This document shows positions 34,829 through 43,201 of a DNA stretch of 64,000 nt, in pieces. The notes under the pieces are model-generated. The model worked only from the letters and a program-made list of their open reading frames with translations, ran no database searches and was not told where the DNA came from. The stretch is from Vibrio stylophorae. GTDB lineage: Bacteria > Pseudomonadota > Gammaproteobacteria > Enterobacterales > Vibrionaceae. Position 1 is the first letter of the stretch. Each line of letters begins with the position of its first letter. Location: the NCBI RefSeq assembly GCF_921293875.1, contig NZ_CAKLDI010000001.1:1613915-1677914 (forward strand), given 5' to 3'. The translations under genes were made by a program, and so were the position numbers.

Positions 34829-35167
34829 TTATGCCCCAACTTCGCTATCAAAAAGGTTTTTCAGTAAATCGATAAATTCACCTAAAAACTCACGCTGTTT
34901 TTCGCACAGCGGTTTTTGCCAGCGACTGGCCAATACTTCAGCAAGTTCTTCGACAATTTTGTCCGCTTCGGCAAGCAATGCAAAACGTTGTTCCGCTTCC
35001 AACTGCGTTTTTTGTTCACAAATCGTCATTACCATTGTGGCAACTTTATCCGTTACAAAATCTTCCAGTGTTTCGCCATCGCTAACGACTGCGCCACCTT
35101 CAAACAGTGAAAAGCTTTCAACCAAGTATTCAATCAGGGCGTCATAGCCCGAAGTACCGATAATCAT
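34829..35167 (-). CDS. DUF3802 family protein
   Basis: A 112-aa protein starting MIIGTSGYDALIEYL. It matches DUF3802 of Vibrio and allies in IEYLVESFSLFE, TMVMTICEQ, RFALLAEADKIVEELAEVL and FIDLLKNLFD. All-helical and acidic; function unknown. The frame remains open upstream, but the family starts at this methionine. It is divergent from speA across a 352-bp region with several palindromes. Confidence 0.86.
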   Translation of the reverse strand: MIIGTSGYDALIEYLVESFSLFEGGAVVSDGETLEDFVTDKVATMVMTICEQKTQLEAEQRFALLAEADKIVEELAEVLASRWQKPLCEKQREFLGEFIDLLKNLFDSEVGA

Positions 35168-35519
35168 GATATTGATTTTATAGAGAAGTGATGCCCCTAT
35201 TCTAATCCCCTGCTGAATAATCTCAACGGCCAAAGTCACGTCCAAGTAGCATGTTTTCAGCGCTAATGGCGACATTTGAACTCATTGAACGATAGATCAC
35301 CGATTTTTGTCGTATCGACAAATAATGCAACTTGTCGCAATGAGTAATTACTCATTTAATGCCTTCGATTTGCGTGAGTGCACAAAATTTTGAAACACTG
35401 CGCAAAGCCAGGGTGCGGCCTTGCTGCGATTTGACGAATTCAATCGTCATACCATCTATGCCTTTCATTCCGCACCATGTTGTCAGTGCTGCGCCAGCAG
35501 CATGATTGAGGCCCAACCC
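35168..35519. other. regulatory region between DUF3802 and speA
   Basis: No gene. It holds TTTGTCG/CGACAAA around TAT (35306-35322), a further TTGTCG at 35332-35337, and the 16-bp palindrome at 35340-35355. The remaining 160 bases before the speA start form an unusually long untranslated leader or a run of open frame without a ribosome site. Confidence 0.45.
35340..35355. promoter_or_regulatory. ArgR-box-like palindrome upstream of speA
   Basis: ATGAGTAATTACTCAT is a perfect 16-bp palindrome. It equals the ARG box pattern TGAAT-N4-ATTCA except for one symmetric substitution (TGAGT/ACTCA). Control of arginine decarboxylase by ArgR would be sensible but is inferred. Confidence 0.35.
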
Positions 35520-37433
35520 ATGACCACTTGGACCCTTGATAACGCGCGCGCGCGTTACAACCTGCCCTATTGGAGCCAAGGCTACTTCGATATCAATTCG
35601 CAAGGCGAAGTCGTTGCTTGCCCAAACCGTGAACACCCAGAACGTCAAGTCTCCCTTGCCAAGCTCGCTCAAGATTTAAGCGACCGTGGCGTTTCTTTGC
35701 CAGTTCTGGTTCGTTTTCCGCAAATTATCCATGACCGCGCCAACAGCCTGTGCTTGGCATTTAATAATGCGATCAAGGAATATGATTATGAAAACAACTA
35801 TCTTGCGGTTTACCCCATTAAAGTAAACCAGCAGCAAGAAGTTGTTGAGGCCATTTTGGCCAGCCAATCCGCGCAGCAGCAAAAACAGCTAGGTCTTGAA
35901 GCCGGCAGTAAGCCTGAGTTGATGGCCGTGCTTGCCATGGCGCAAAAAGCCAGCTCAGTGATCGTCTGTAACGGCTATAAAGACCGTGAATATATTCGAC
36001 TGGCATTGATTGGTGAAAAACTTGGCCACCGCGTTTATATCGTGCTGGAAAAACGCTCTGAGCTTGATTTAGTGCTCGAAGAAGCCCGTCAACTCGGTGT
36101 CAAACCACGCCTTGGTTTACGTGTTCGTTTGGCTTCTCAAGGTCAAGGGAAATGGCAGGCAAGCGGCGGTGAAAAATCCAAGTTTGGGTTATCCGCATCA
36201 CAAGTATTCCAGGTCATTGATGCGCTGAAAAACGCAGATGAACTTGATGCGCTGCAACTGGTCCACTTCCACCTTGGCTCGCAAATGGCCAACGTGCGTG
36301 ATATTCGTAACGGTGTAGGTGAAGCATCTCGCATTTACTGCGAGCTTCGTGCCATGGGCGTGCCTATTGATACCCTCGATGTCGGCGGCGGCCTCGCCGT
36401 AGACTATGAAGGCACCCGTAGCCAAAGCCATTGTTCCATGAACTATGGCGCAAAGGAGTATGCCAATACCATCGTGGCCACTGTGGCTGACATGTGTCGT
36501 CAAACACAAACACCAATGCCGCGTCTAATTTCTGAATCAGGCCGTAACCTCACCGCGCACCATGCCGTGCTGATCACCGACGTGATTGGTGTTGAGCGCT
36601 ACGAGCCAAGCGATCTCAATGCGCCAGCAGAAGATGCCCACTACTTACTCCAAGATTTGTGGCAAAGCTGGCTGGAGCTTCAACAAAGTAAACCCCATCG
36701 CGCCTTGGTTGAGTTATATCGCGACTGTCAGTCTGATCTAGCTGAGATCCACGCGCTATTTAACATTGGCATGCTTGGTTTTGCTGAGCGCGCATGGGCT
36801 GAAGAGATGAGCTTGAACATCTGCAATCAGCTCAGCCATATGCTGTCGCAAAATAATCGTGTGCATCGTCCAATTTTGGATGAGCTCAATGAAAAGCTCG
36901 CGGATAAATTCTTTATCAATTTCTCGCTCTTCCAGTCAATGCCGGATGCTTGGGGGATTGATCAGGTCTTCCCCGTGATGCCATTAGCGCATCTCAACCA
37001 AGCACCAACGAAACGCGCAGTCATGCTTGATATCACTTGCGACAGCGATGGTGCTATTGAGCATTATGTCGAAGAACAAGGGATTGAGACCACTTTACCG
37101 GTTCCACCATGGGATGCCAGCAACCCCTATCCGATTGGCTGCTTTATGGTCGGCGCATACCAAGAGATTTTGGGCGATATGCACAACCTCTTTGGCGATA
37201 CCCATACCGCTATTGTGACCATTGATAAGAAAGGTGAGTATCACATCGATAATATCGAGCTTGGCGATACCGTCGCTGATGTCATGCGCTATGTGCACAT
37301 GTCACCCGATGCCTTCTTGGCGGCTTATAAAGCGTTGGCTCAGCAACATGTCGCGCCACGCGAACAAGCGGCGCTATTGCATGAGCTCAGTGAAGGTCTT
37401 CGCGGTTATACTTATCTCGAAGATATCGATTAG
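35520..37433 (+). CDS. speA: biosynthetic arginine decarboxylase
   Basis: SpeA converts arginine to agmatine, the first step of the agmatine route to putrescine. It is a group IV PLP decarboxylase with an alanine-racemase-like barrel: the PLP lysine lies in [13 protein letters not shown] (near residue 100), HFHLGSQ binds phosphate, [16 protein letters not shown] follows, and [10 protein letters not shown] is the C-terminal catalytic segment. Length 637 aa is typical. The start at [10 protein letters not shown] is chosen because GAGG lies eight bases upstream, whereas the frame is open for 33 more codons without one. speB follows 55 bp later, so agmatine passes directly to agmatinase. Confidence 0.96.
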   Translation: MTTWTLDNARARYNLPYWSQGYFDINSQGEVVACPNREHPERQVSLAKLAQDLSDRGVSLPVLVRFPQIIHDRANSLCLAFNNAIKEYDYENNYLAVYPIKVNQQQEVVEAILASQSAQQQKQLGLEAGSKPELMAVLAMAQKASSVIVCNGYKDREYIRLALIGEKLGHRVYIVLEKRSELDLVLEEARQLGVKPRLGLRVRLASQGQGKWQASGGEKSKFGLSASQVFQVIDALKNADELDALQLVHFHLGSQMANVRDIRNGVGEASRIYCELRAMGVPIDTLDVGGGLAVDYEGTRSQSHCSMNYGAKEYANTIVATVADMCRQTQTPMPRLISESGRNLTAHHAVLITDVIGVERYEPSDLNAPAEDAHYLLQDLWQSWLELQQSKPHRALVELYRDCQSDLAEIHALFNIGMLGFAERAWAEEMSLNICNQLSHMLSQNNRVHRPILDELNEKLADKFFINFSLFQSMPDAWGIDQVFPVMPLAHLNQAPTKRAVMLDITCDSDGAIEHYVEEQGIETTLPVPPWDASNPYPIGCFMVGAYQEILGDMHNLFGDTHTAIVTIDKKGEYHIDNIELGDTVADVMRYVHMSPDAFLAAYKALAQQHVAPREQAALLHELSEGLRGYTYLEDID

Positions 37434-37447
37434 TCACATATCATTTG

Positions 37448-37467
37448 CCAAGGGCTATCGCCCTTGG
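37448..37467 (+). terminator. intercistronic hairpin between speA and speB
   Basis: CCAAGGGC and GCCCTTGG pair around TATC, without a T tract. It may stop RNA decay or lower speB expression rather than terminate transcription. Confidence 0.55.
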
Positions 37468-37488
37468 TGATTCAATTTGGAGGCCGTG

Positions 37489-38409
37489 ATGGCAACCCAT
37501 AACGATACATCTCTTTACGCCAACAACTTTGGCTTTATGCGCCAACCTTTGCACTTCAAACCCACTGAAGTTGATTGCGATGTGGTGATCACTGGTGTTC
37601 CTTTTGACCTTGCAACCACAGGCCGCTCTGGCAGCCGTATGGGACCAACCGCGATGCGTCAAATCTCAACTCACCTTGCGTGGGAAGAGAAACGCTTTCC
37701 TTGGACCTTTACATTAGAAGATCATGTCACCATGGTCGATGCTGGTGATTTGGTCTTTGAAACCGGGAACAGTGAAGACATGATGGCCAAACTTGAAGGC
37801 CACACCAGCGCGCTATTGGCGCAGGGAAAAACTTGTTTAAGCTTTGGTGGCGATCACTTTGTTACCCTGCCACTGCTGCGCGCGCATGCGAAAACCTTTG
37901 GCAAGATGGCCTTGATTCACTTTGACGCACACACAGATACCTATGATGCGGGTGGTCGTTACGATCACGGCACCATGTTCTATCATGCGCCAAAAGAGGG
38001 TTTGATTGACCCACAACACTCAGTACAAATCGGTATTCGTACCGATCATGGCGATGCAGGCTTTACGGTGATTGATGCGCCAAGCGCTAATGATATGGCT
38101 GTGGATGCTATTGTTGCGCAGGTGAAAGACACCATTGGCGATCTGCCGGTTTATCTCACCTTTGATATCGACTGTCTTGATCCAGCCTATGCACCAGGCA
38201 CAGGGACACCTGTATGTGGCGGTTTGAGCACAGATAAAGTGCTTAAAATCCTACGTGGCTTAGCTGGTATCAATTTGGTAGGTATGGATGTGGTTGAAAT
38301 TGCACCTGCCTATGACCAAAGTGAGCTGACAGCACTTGCCGGTGCGACCATTGCATCAGAGCTACTGCACATGTGGGCTGTTGCCCATAAAGGCGCGCCA
38401 AAAGCCTAA
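37489..38409 (+). CDS. speB: agmatinase
   Basis: SpeB hydrolyses agmatine to putrescine and urea. It belongs to the ureohydrolase fold with two manganese ions; the metal ligands are in [22 protein letters not shown] and [18 protein letters not shown]. Length 306 aa equals the E. coli enzyme. TGGAGG five bases before the ATG of MATHNDTS fixes the start. It is the second gene of the speA-speB operon and is followed by a strong terminator. Confidence 0.97.
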   Translation: MATHNDTSLYANNFGFMRQPLHFKPTEVDCDVVITGVPFDLATTGRSGSRMGPTAMRQISTHLAWEEKRFPWTFTLEDHVTMVDAGDLVFETGNSEDMMAKLEGHTSALLAQGKTCLSFGGDHFVTLPLLRAHAKTFGKMALIHFDAHTDTYDAGGRYDHGTMFYHAPKEGLIDPQHSVQIGIRTDHGDAGFTVIDAPSANDMAVDAIVAQVKDTIGDLPVYLTFDIDCLDPAYAPGTGTPVCGGLSTDKVLKILRGLAGINLVGMDVVEIAPAYDQSELTALAGATIASELLHMWAVAHKGAPKA

Positions 38410-38473
38410 TGCTTTAGTTCGACAAGTTTGCTTCTGTCTTCCTTAAAGAGAAGAAAAGGGAAGCAATGAAATA

Positions 38474-38503
38474 TAAAAAAGACCGCAGCTGCGGTCTTTT
38501 TTA
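38474..38503. terminator. rho-independent terminator
   Basis: AAAAAAGACCGCAG and its exact complement are adjacent, a 28-bp self-complementary block that works both ways. It separates speB from the convergent DUF3187 gene. Confidence 0.9.
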
Positions 38504-38507
38504 TGCC

Positions 38508-39497
38508 TTAAAACTGATGGCGATAACCCACAGTAAAAGCGATATCTGTGCTGTTATCCATATTGATCAGATTTTCAATCATGGACACTTCAAGCGCATG
38601 ACGATGCCATTGATAACGATACCCCAACAGCACTTCGTTTGAAGCATCACTGAGATCTTCAATCTCCTCTTTCGCCGCGCCAGCATACCAATGGTATTCC
38701 ACTAGCAGCGCATGATTACCATTGATTTGGTACTCATAGCCAGCAGCCACCGTGGCTGCATTTTCGCGATAGGGCATATCACCAAGCCCCTCTTTTTCTG
38801 AACGAAAAGTGATACCCACCGTGCTATAGGCGCGATGTGCTCCCGCGCGATAACTGTAGTTAAGCTGCAACGCCTGCTCAAATCCCTCGTCGGCAAAAGG
38901 ACCAGAATTGACGTTGTGGTAGTAAAGAGAACCGCCCAAAGACAAACCATGTTGCTGCGTTTCAAGCAATTGATATTGAAGATAGAGCGTCAAGGCTTGA
39001 TTGAGAGTTTCACCTTCAAAATCATGAAGTTCAATGCCATATTTGGGCACAGATAAGTCAAAACTATGGTTGGGTACCTCATCTCGTCCATTTTGGCCGA
39101 TGCCAAACAAATCATGAAATCCTCGGGTTAAGCCGTCCAAGTGGTTGTCTGCCGCAAAATGCCAGTTATAGCGCCCTTCCACGTACCATCGAGAGCTCAA
39201 TTGATGGCCGACCCCTAGTACCAAGGCATTTTGATAATAATCAGCGCTAATATCAGAAGAATGGGCCCAAACGCTTGCCACTGTCCCGGTTAAATAGAAC
39301 TCGCTTTGACCCGCTACTTTCGTAAAACCGCTGCGAAGCTCAGGCGTTAGGCTATTGGATTGTAAGGGTGATTGCGCATAGGTTTTCAAAGGCCCAAATT
39401 CAGCCGCGAACACTGAGTCCACGGGCAGCAAAAAACCAGCGACAACAAAAGATAAGCAAGAGAAATGCGCGCATACTTGGCGCTTAAAAAGGTGCAT
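38508..39497 (-). CDS. DUF3187 family outer-membrane protein
   Basis: A 329-aa exported beta-rich protein with a signal peptide ending near VFAA and the DUF3187 N terminus FGPLKTYAQSPLQSNSLTPELRSGF. Strands such as WYVEGRYNWHFAA, QYQLLETQQHG and the C-terminal VGYRHQF fit an outer-membrane barrel, terminal Phe included. The family is found in Vibrio and other marine bacteria and its role is unknown. It is divergent from norM. No ribosome site stronger than GGGGGAACGC was seen. Confidence 0.85.
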   Translation of the reverse strand: MHLFKRQVCAHFSCLSFVVAGFLLPVDSVFAAEFGPLKTYAQSPLQSNSLTPELRSGFTKVAGQSEFYLTGTVASVWAHSSDISADYYQNALVLGVGHQLSSRWYVEGRYNWHFAADNHLDGLTRGFHDLFGIGQNGRDEVPNHSFDLSVPKYGIELHDFEGETLNQALTLYLQYQLLETQQHGLSLGGSLYYHNVNSGPFADEGFEQALQLNYSYRAGAHRAYSTVGITFRSEKEGLGDMPYRENAATVAAGYEYQINGNHALLVEYHWYAGAAKEEIEDLSDASNEVLLGYRYQWHRHALEVSMIENLINMDNSTDIAFTVGYRHQF

Positions 39498-39620
39498 TGC
39501 GTTCCCCCGAACAATGCAAAAATAGGAAAAATTACTCTACGCCAGCCAGCTGAATAGAAACTGGATAAATTAGCAACAACAATGCTAGGCGCGGCGAAAA
39601 CCCTATGATATATTGCCGCC

Positions 39621-39793
39621 AATCCACAATTTGGCATGAATGCTGTTTCCAATACAGCTCACGCAGACGATGCACTTGAGATTGAAACCGATTTCAATAC
39701 TCACCATCCACGATGCCAAACAATTGATTCAAAAAGCTCAAGGGGCCACTCGGCCACAGCGAATTCGCCGATATCGAGAGATATCGGCTTTTG
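39621..39793 (+). ncRNA. candidate structured leader RNA (riboswitch or attenuator) of norM
   Basis: TTTGGCAT (39630-39637) can pair with ATGCCAAA (39713-39720) to close a domain that contains the hairpin GCTGT/ACAGC (39642-39658) and a longer hairpin built on TTGAAA/TTTCAA extended by GAGA/CTC pairs (39678-39702). Downstream GGCC-ACTC-GGCC and then a strong terminator hairpin follow. A closed multi-stem domain followed by a terminator just before a drug/cation efflux gene is the layout of a transcription-controlling riboswitch. I recognise no known class. Confidence 0.4.
39767..39793 (+). terminator. terminator hairpin in the norM leader
   Basis: GCCGATATC and GATATCGGC form a 9-bp perfect stem with a GAGA (GNRA-type) loop, followed by TTTTG. 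It precedes the TAGGAG ribosome site of norM by 18-19 bases. Confidence 0.7.
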
Positions 39794-39821
39794 TCATGCT
39801 TCCAATGCAGTAGGAGTTAGT

Positions 39822-41195
39822 GTGCAGCGTTACACGCTTGAAATGAAAAAACTGGTGAAACTCGCCACCCCCATTCTAATCGCGCAAGTCGCACAAACCT
39901 CCATGGGGTTTGTTGATACCGTGATGGCGGGTGATGTCAGTGCCACCGATATGGGTGCTGTTGCCGTTGCGGCAAGTATTTGGCTACCCACTATTCTTTT
40001 TGGCTTAGGTCTCGTCATGGCCTTGGTACCGATCATTGCAACCCTCAATGGTTCGGGCAAAAAAAATGAAATTCCATTTCAAGTACAGCAAGGCTTTTAT
40101 CTCGCAGCGATCATCTCGATCCCCATTATGCTGCTGATGTATAACGCTGGCGTACTGATTGATATGCGTGACAACATTGAGCCGCTGCTCAAAGAGAAAA
40201 CCATTGGCTATCTGCACGCCGTGATGTGGTCCGCGCCTGCATTTTTAGGCTTTATTGTGCTGCGCAGCTTTGCTGAAGGCTGCTCGTATACCAAGCCTGC
40301 GATGATCATCGCCTTTATTGGTTTAGCTGCGAACGTGCCACTCAACTGGATTTTCGTATACGGCCACTTTGGCCTACCGAAATTAGGCGGCGTGGGTTGT
40401 GGCGTGGCTACAGCCTTGGTCTATTGGATCATGTTCTTTGCCATGCTGGCCTATATGTTTATCTCGAAAAAGCTCTCGCGCATTGGGATTTTCAAAAACT
40501 GGCAAGGCATCGATTTTAAAGCCCAGTGGCGTTTAATGCGTCTTGGCTTTCCGGTAGCGGCTGCTATCTTCTTTGAAGTCACGCTGTTTGCTGTGGTGGC
40601 TTTTTTAATTGCGCCACTTGGCTCGATCACCGTCGCTGCGCACCAAGTTGCCGCCAACTTTAGCTCGATGATTTTCATCATTCCAATGAGTATTGGCTCA
40701 GCTGCCAGCATTCGTGTCAGTTATCAATTGGGCGAGCGCAAAATCGAAGGCGCGCGTATTTCAAGCTATTGTGCGCTAGGTTTAGGCTTGGCAATTGCTA
40801 CCGTAACCGCCCTACTTACCTTCCTTTTGCGTGCGCAAATCGCCGATCTCTATAGCGACAATTTGCAGGTGATGGCACTGGCCAGCCAATTGATGCTACT
40901 GGCCTGTATTTACCAGTGGACCGATTCTATCCAAGTCATCGGCGCTGGCATTTTGCGTGGCTATAAAGATATGCAAGCGATCTTTGTACGTACCTTTATC
41001 GCCTACTGGATTTTTGGTTTGCCAACGGGTTACATCCTTGGTTTAACCGACTGGGTCATTGCGCCAATTGGTCCTTTTGGATTTTGGTGGGGTTTTATCG
41101 TTGGCTTAACGGTTGCTGCTATTTTACTGGGTCAGCGCCTACTATGGCTTCAACGTCAACCAGAATCGGTGCAACTGAATTTCTCAGCCCGCTGA
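39822..41195 (+). CDS. norM: MATE family multidrug efflux pump
   Basis: NorM exports cationic drugs such as fluoroquinolones and dyes using sodium or protons. The 457-aa protein has 12 TM segments and matches Vibrio NorM closely: KLATPILIAQVAQTSMGFVD, VMAGDVSATDMGAVAVAASI, LNWIFVYGHFGLPKLGGVGC, FEVTLFAVVAFL and AYWIFGLPTGYILGLTDW. Asp36-equivalent in VDTVMAG and the Glu in FFEVTLF are the cation-coupling residues in the family. Start is GTG set by TAGGAG five bases upstream, agreeing with the family N terminus (M/V-x-RY). Expression is probably controlled by the leader described above. Confidence 0.95.
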   Translation: MQRYTLEMKKLVKLATPILIAQVAQTSMGFVDTVMAGDVSATDMGAVAVAASIWLPTILFGLGLVMALVPIIATLNGSGKKNEIPFQVQQGFYLAAIISIPIMLLMYNAGVLIDMRDNIEPLLKEKTIGYLHAVMWSAPAFLGFIVLRSFAEGCSYTKPAMIIAFIGLAANVPLNWIFVYGHFGLPKLGGVGCGVATALVYWIMFFAMLAYMFISKKLSRIGIFKNWQGIDFKAQWRLMRLGFPVAAAIFFEVTLFAVVAFLIAPLGSITVAAHQVAANFSSMIFIIPMSIGSAASIRVSYQLGERKIEGARISSYCALGLGLAIATVTALLTFLLRAQIADLYSDNLQVMALASQLMLLACIYQWTDSIQVIGAGILRGYKDMQAIFVRTFIAYWIFGLPTGYILGLTDWVIAPIGPFGFWWGFIVGLTVAAILLGQRLLWLQRQPESVQLNFSAR

Positions 41196-41218
41196 TCAAG
41201 CCGCCATACCTTAAACCT

Positions 41219-41247
41219 AAAAAAGCGCAGCTTCAGCTGCGTTTTTT
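41219..41247 (+). terminator. rho-independent terminator of norM
   Basis: CGCAGC and GCTGCG pair around TTCA with A and T runs outside. Confidence 0.88.
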
Positions 41248-41323
41248 ATTCTCTAAGTATCTTTCATAAATAGCCATTTCGAACAGCTTTTGCGCAAACG
41301 CACCAAAATGTGATTTTTGTCCG

Positions 41324-41352
41324 TTGACAGCCGATCATGACAACAGTATTCT
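41324..41352 (+). promoter_or_regulatory. sigma-70 promoter of the tRNA-Val operon
   Basis: TTGACA and TATTCT are 17 bases apart, followed by a GC-rich discriminator (AGCCCCGC) typical of stable-RNA promoters under stringent control. The first tRNA begins 21 bases later. Confidence 0.75.
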
Positions 41353-41373
41353 AGCCCCGCTTTCAAGCACAAT

Positions 41374-41450
41374 GCGTCTGTAACTCAGTTGGTTAGAGTG
41401 TCACCTTGACATGGTGGAAGTCGGTGGTTCGAGTCCACTCAGACGCACCA
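41374..41450 (+). tRNA. tRNA-Val (GAC)
   Basis: A 77-base cloverleaf with acceptor arms GCGTCTG and CAGACGC, T arm GGTTCGAGTCC and encoded CCA end. The anticodon loop TTGACAT carries GAC, reading GUC valine codons. First gene of the tRNA-Val pair. Confidence 0.96.
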
Positions 41451-41486
41451 AATTCCAATAATCGCGCTATCCCAATGCGATTATTT

Positions 41487-41562
41487 GGGCGATTAGCTCA
41501 GTTGGGAGAGCACCTCCCTTACAAGGAGGGGGTCACTGGTTCGAGCCCGGTATCGCCCACCA
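41487..41562 (+). tRNA. tRNA-Val (TAC)
   Basis: A 76-base cloverleaf with acceptor arms GGGCGAT/ATCGCCC, anticodon loop CTTACAA (TAC) and encoded CCA end. The sequence closely resembles E. coli tRNA-Val(UAC). It lies 36 bases after the first tRNA and is followed by a terminator. Confidence 0.96.
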
Positions 41563-41567
41563 CATAG

Positions 41568-41596
41568 AAAAAGCCCGCTCATTGAGCGGGCTTTTT
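41568..41596 (+). terminator. terminator of the tRNA-Val operon
   Basis: GCCCGCTC and GAGCGGGC pair around ATT with A and T runs outside, ending right after the second tRNA. Confidence 0.92.
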
Positions 41597-41711
41597 ACTT
41601 TTCTAAATCCTCATTTTCATTTTTATACTTTGCGTCCTTATCAATAACAGTATTCATATTTATCGCATGATTGCCCTATAATTTGCGCGCGATCACAATC
41701 ACTTAAATGCA

Positions 41712-41724
41712 AATGAGTATCATT
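41712..41724. promoter_or_regulatory. Fur-box-like site before the methyltransferase gene
   Basis: AATGAGTATCATT matches 11 of 13 central positions of the Fur consensus AATGATAATCATT. It lies about 33-45 bases before the ATG and downstream of TATAAT at 41677-41682, so bound Fur would block transcription when iron is plentiful. Confidence 0.5.
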
Positions 41725-41756
41725 AATGCAATCTCATTGTATAACAGGATGTTGTG

Positions 41757-42578
41757 ATGACCTTACAAGATGAAGTGGCAAAAACCTTACTGATTCCGCT
41801 CTACATGAAAGCCAAAGAGAGCCGTCGAACCAATGCTTTTTTCGACGACCCAACGGCATGCGAAGTCGTTGAAAAAGTACCCTATGACCTCTCAATTTAT
41901 GAAAATGCCATTCGTAGCCAAGTAGGATGCGCACTACGCGCAAATTATTTTGATCAGCTAGCCATCGATTTTATTCAGCAAAACCCACTAGGTGTGTTGG
42001 TGAACTTGGGCTGCGGCCTTGATGCGCGATACCAAAGAATCAGCAAACAGATTGAATTGCCCGATACGCTGTTTCTCTACGATCTTGACTTGCCAGAAGT
42101 GATGGCATTTCGCGCAGAGCTAATCCCATCCAGCACACAAAATCCCAGCTTATCTGGCTCATTATTTGATAAAGAATGGATCGATACCCTATTCCATCGT
42201 CATGGCGATGTACCAGTGCTCTTTATTATTGAAGGCGTTTTTATGTACTTTGATAAAACGGAAGTAGCCAATGCGATTCGACAAATGACCTTACCCTTTA
42301 GTCAAAGTGACATTGCCTTTGATAGTTCATCAAGCTTTATGTGTAAGCACTCAAGTCGGCACGATACCGTAAAACATACCAATGCTCGTTTTAAGTTTGC
42401 ACTGGATGATCCCAAAGAGGTCGAGAGTTGGCAGCCCAATCTAAAGCTGGTATCAATGAAACGCTACAATGAGTTTTCGCAATGGCGACTCACAGGTCGA
42501 CTCAATTGCTGGATGATGGCATTGATACCTGCACTCAAGAATGCCTCTCGACTTTTGCACTACCGCTGCCATGCTTAA
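41757..42578 (+). CDS. class I SAM-dependent methyltransferase, leucine carboxyl methyltransferase family
   Basis: A 273-aa enzyme of the LCM/TcmP/Ppm1 type: SAM motif I in VLVNLGCGLDARYQR, motif II around FLYDLDLPEVM, and FIIEGVFMYFDKTEV, where EGV-MY is the family hallmark. Members methylate carboxyl or hydroxyl groups on small molecules or proteins; the substrate cannot be read. AGGA seven bases upstream sets the ATG at 41757 over a GTG one codon earlier. It is a single-gene unit behind a Fur-box-like site, which suggests use under iron limitation, for instance on a siderophore or related metabolite. Confidence 0.85.
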   Translation: MTLQDEVAKTLLIPLYMKAKESRRTNAFFDDPTACEVVEKVPYDLSIYENAIRSQVGCALRANYFDQLAIDFIQQNPLGVLVNLGCGLDARYQRISKQIELPDTLFLYDLDLPEVMAFRAELIPSSTQNPSLSGSLFDKEWIDTLFHRHGDVPVLFIIEGVFMYFDKTEVANAIRQMTLPFSQSDIAFDSSSSFMCKHSSRHDTVKHTNARFKFALDDPKEVESWQPNLKLVSMKRYNEFSQWRLTGRLNCWMMALIPALKNASRLLHYRCHA

Positions 42579-42610
42579 AATGCCAATAAAGGTAGCTCAC
42601 GCTCACAAAA

Positions 42611-42636
42611 ATAAAGGCCGCATTCGCGGCCTTTAT
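42611..42636. terminator. bidirectional terminator
   Basis: AAAGGCCGC and GCGGCCTTT pair around ATTC. It separates the methyltransferase gene from the convergent yibL. Confidence 0.85.
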
Positions 42637-42664
42637 CAATGAACACAGTCAAATGAAAACCATA

Positions 42665-43021
42665 TTAAAATGGCTGCGGCGCAAAACCTGTCACCACTTC
42701 TAAGCGCAGCTCTTTGCCGAGTTTGGTCATTGGGTGTACGACCACCAAACCTTTTACTGATTTTTTCAACTTACCCATATCCGCTTGCTCAGTTTTACTG
42801 ATTTCGCGCGAGTAAGGCATATCAAGCAAGCTTTTACGCTCTTTGTTCAGCTCAAAACTTTGCTTGTGTTTCAACTGGCTAAGCTTCTTGCTCAAGCTCT
42901 CAATATCATCGGTAAATTTTTTGATCATCGCCTGATCATCGCGTGATTTTGCAGCCGCTAATTTATGCTGGCAGGTATCGATGCGGTTGGTAAGCAGCTG
43001 AATCTCTTTTTTAATGCTCAT
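42665..43021 (-). CDS. yibL: YibL family ribosome-associated protein
   Basis: A 118-aa basic coiled-coil protein of the YibL family: SRDDQ-rich helices of heptad character, then KQSFELNKERKSLLDMPYSR, ISKTEQADMGKLKKS and GLVVVHPMTKLGKELRL. E. coli YibL associates with 50S ribosomal particles; its molecular role is unknown. The start at MSIKKEIQLL is the family N terminus, and the frame stays open five codons upstream. It converges with the methyltransferase gene and is read divergently from nothing close; pepT ends upstream. Confidence 0.93.
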   Translation of the reverse strand: MSIKKEIQLLTNRIDTCQHKLAAAKSRDDQAMIKKFTDDIESLSKKLSQLKHKQSFELNKERKSLLDMPYSREISKTEQADMGKLKKSVKGLVVVHPMTKLGKELRLEVVTGFAPQPF

Positions 43022-43148
43022 GGCAAATATTCTCAATTTATTCTGGGTGAACAGCGTGATATCACGCTTTCAAGATGGGTCGTTCTCTTGGCGAGGATTG
43101 TAGCACAGCCTCAAGGCTGCGCATGTATATTGATCAACGACATCATAG

Positions 43149-43173
43149 AAAAAAGCCCTCATATAAGAGGGCT
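43149..43173 (-). terminator. rho-independent terminator of pepT
   Basis: On the minus strand AGCCCTC pairs with GAGGGCT around a six-base loop and is followed by six Ts. It lies 29 bases after pepT. Confidence 0.8.
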
Positions 43174-43201
43174 AAATCTGATCAGCGTATATCGCTGTCG
43201 C

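Larger units (their letters stand above)
39498..39821 (+). other. norM leader region
   Basis: No independent gene is supported. A TATGAT element at 39604-39609 could be the -10 of norM; downstream sequence folds into the structured leader described separately and ends in a terminator hairpin 19 bases before the norM ribosome site. The region is also open in the norM frame from an ATG at 39636, but this lacks a ribosome site. Confidence 0.55.

Noticed and set aside
39636-39821. In-frame extension of norM from an upstream ATG
   Set aside because: The NorM family N terminus begins at the GTG with TAGGAG; the extension has no ribosome site and runs through the leader hairpins.
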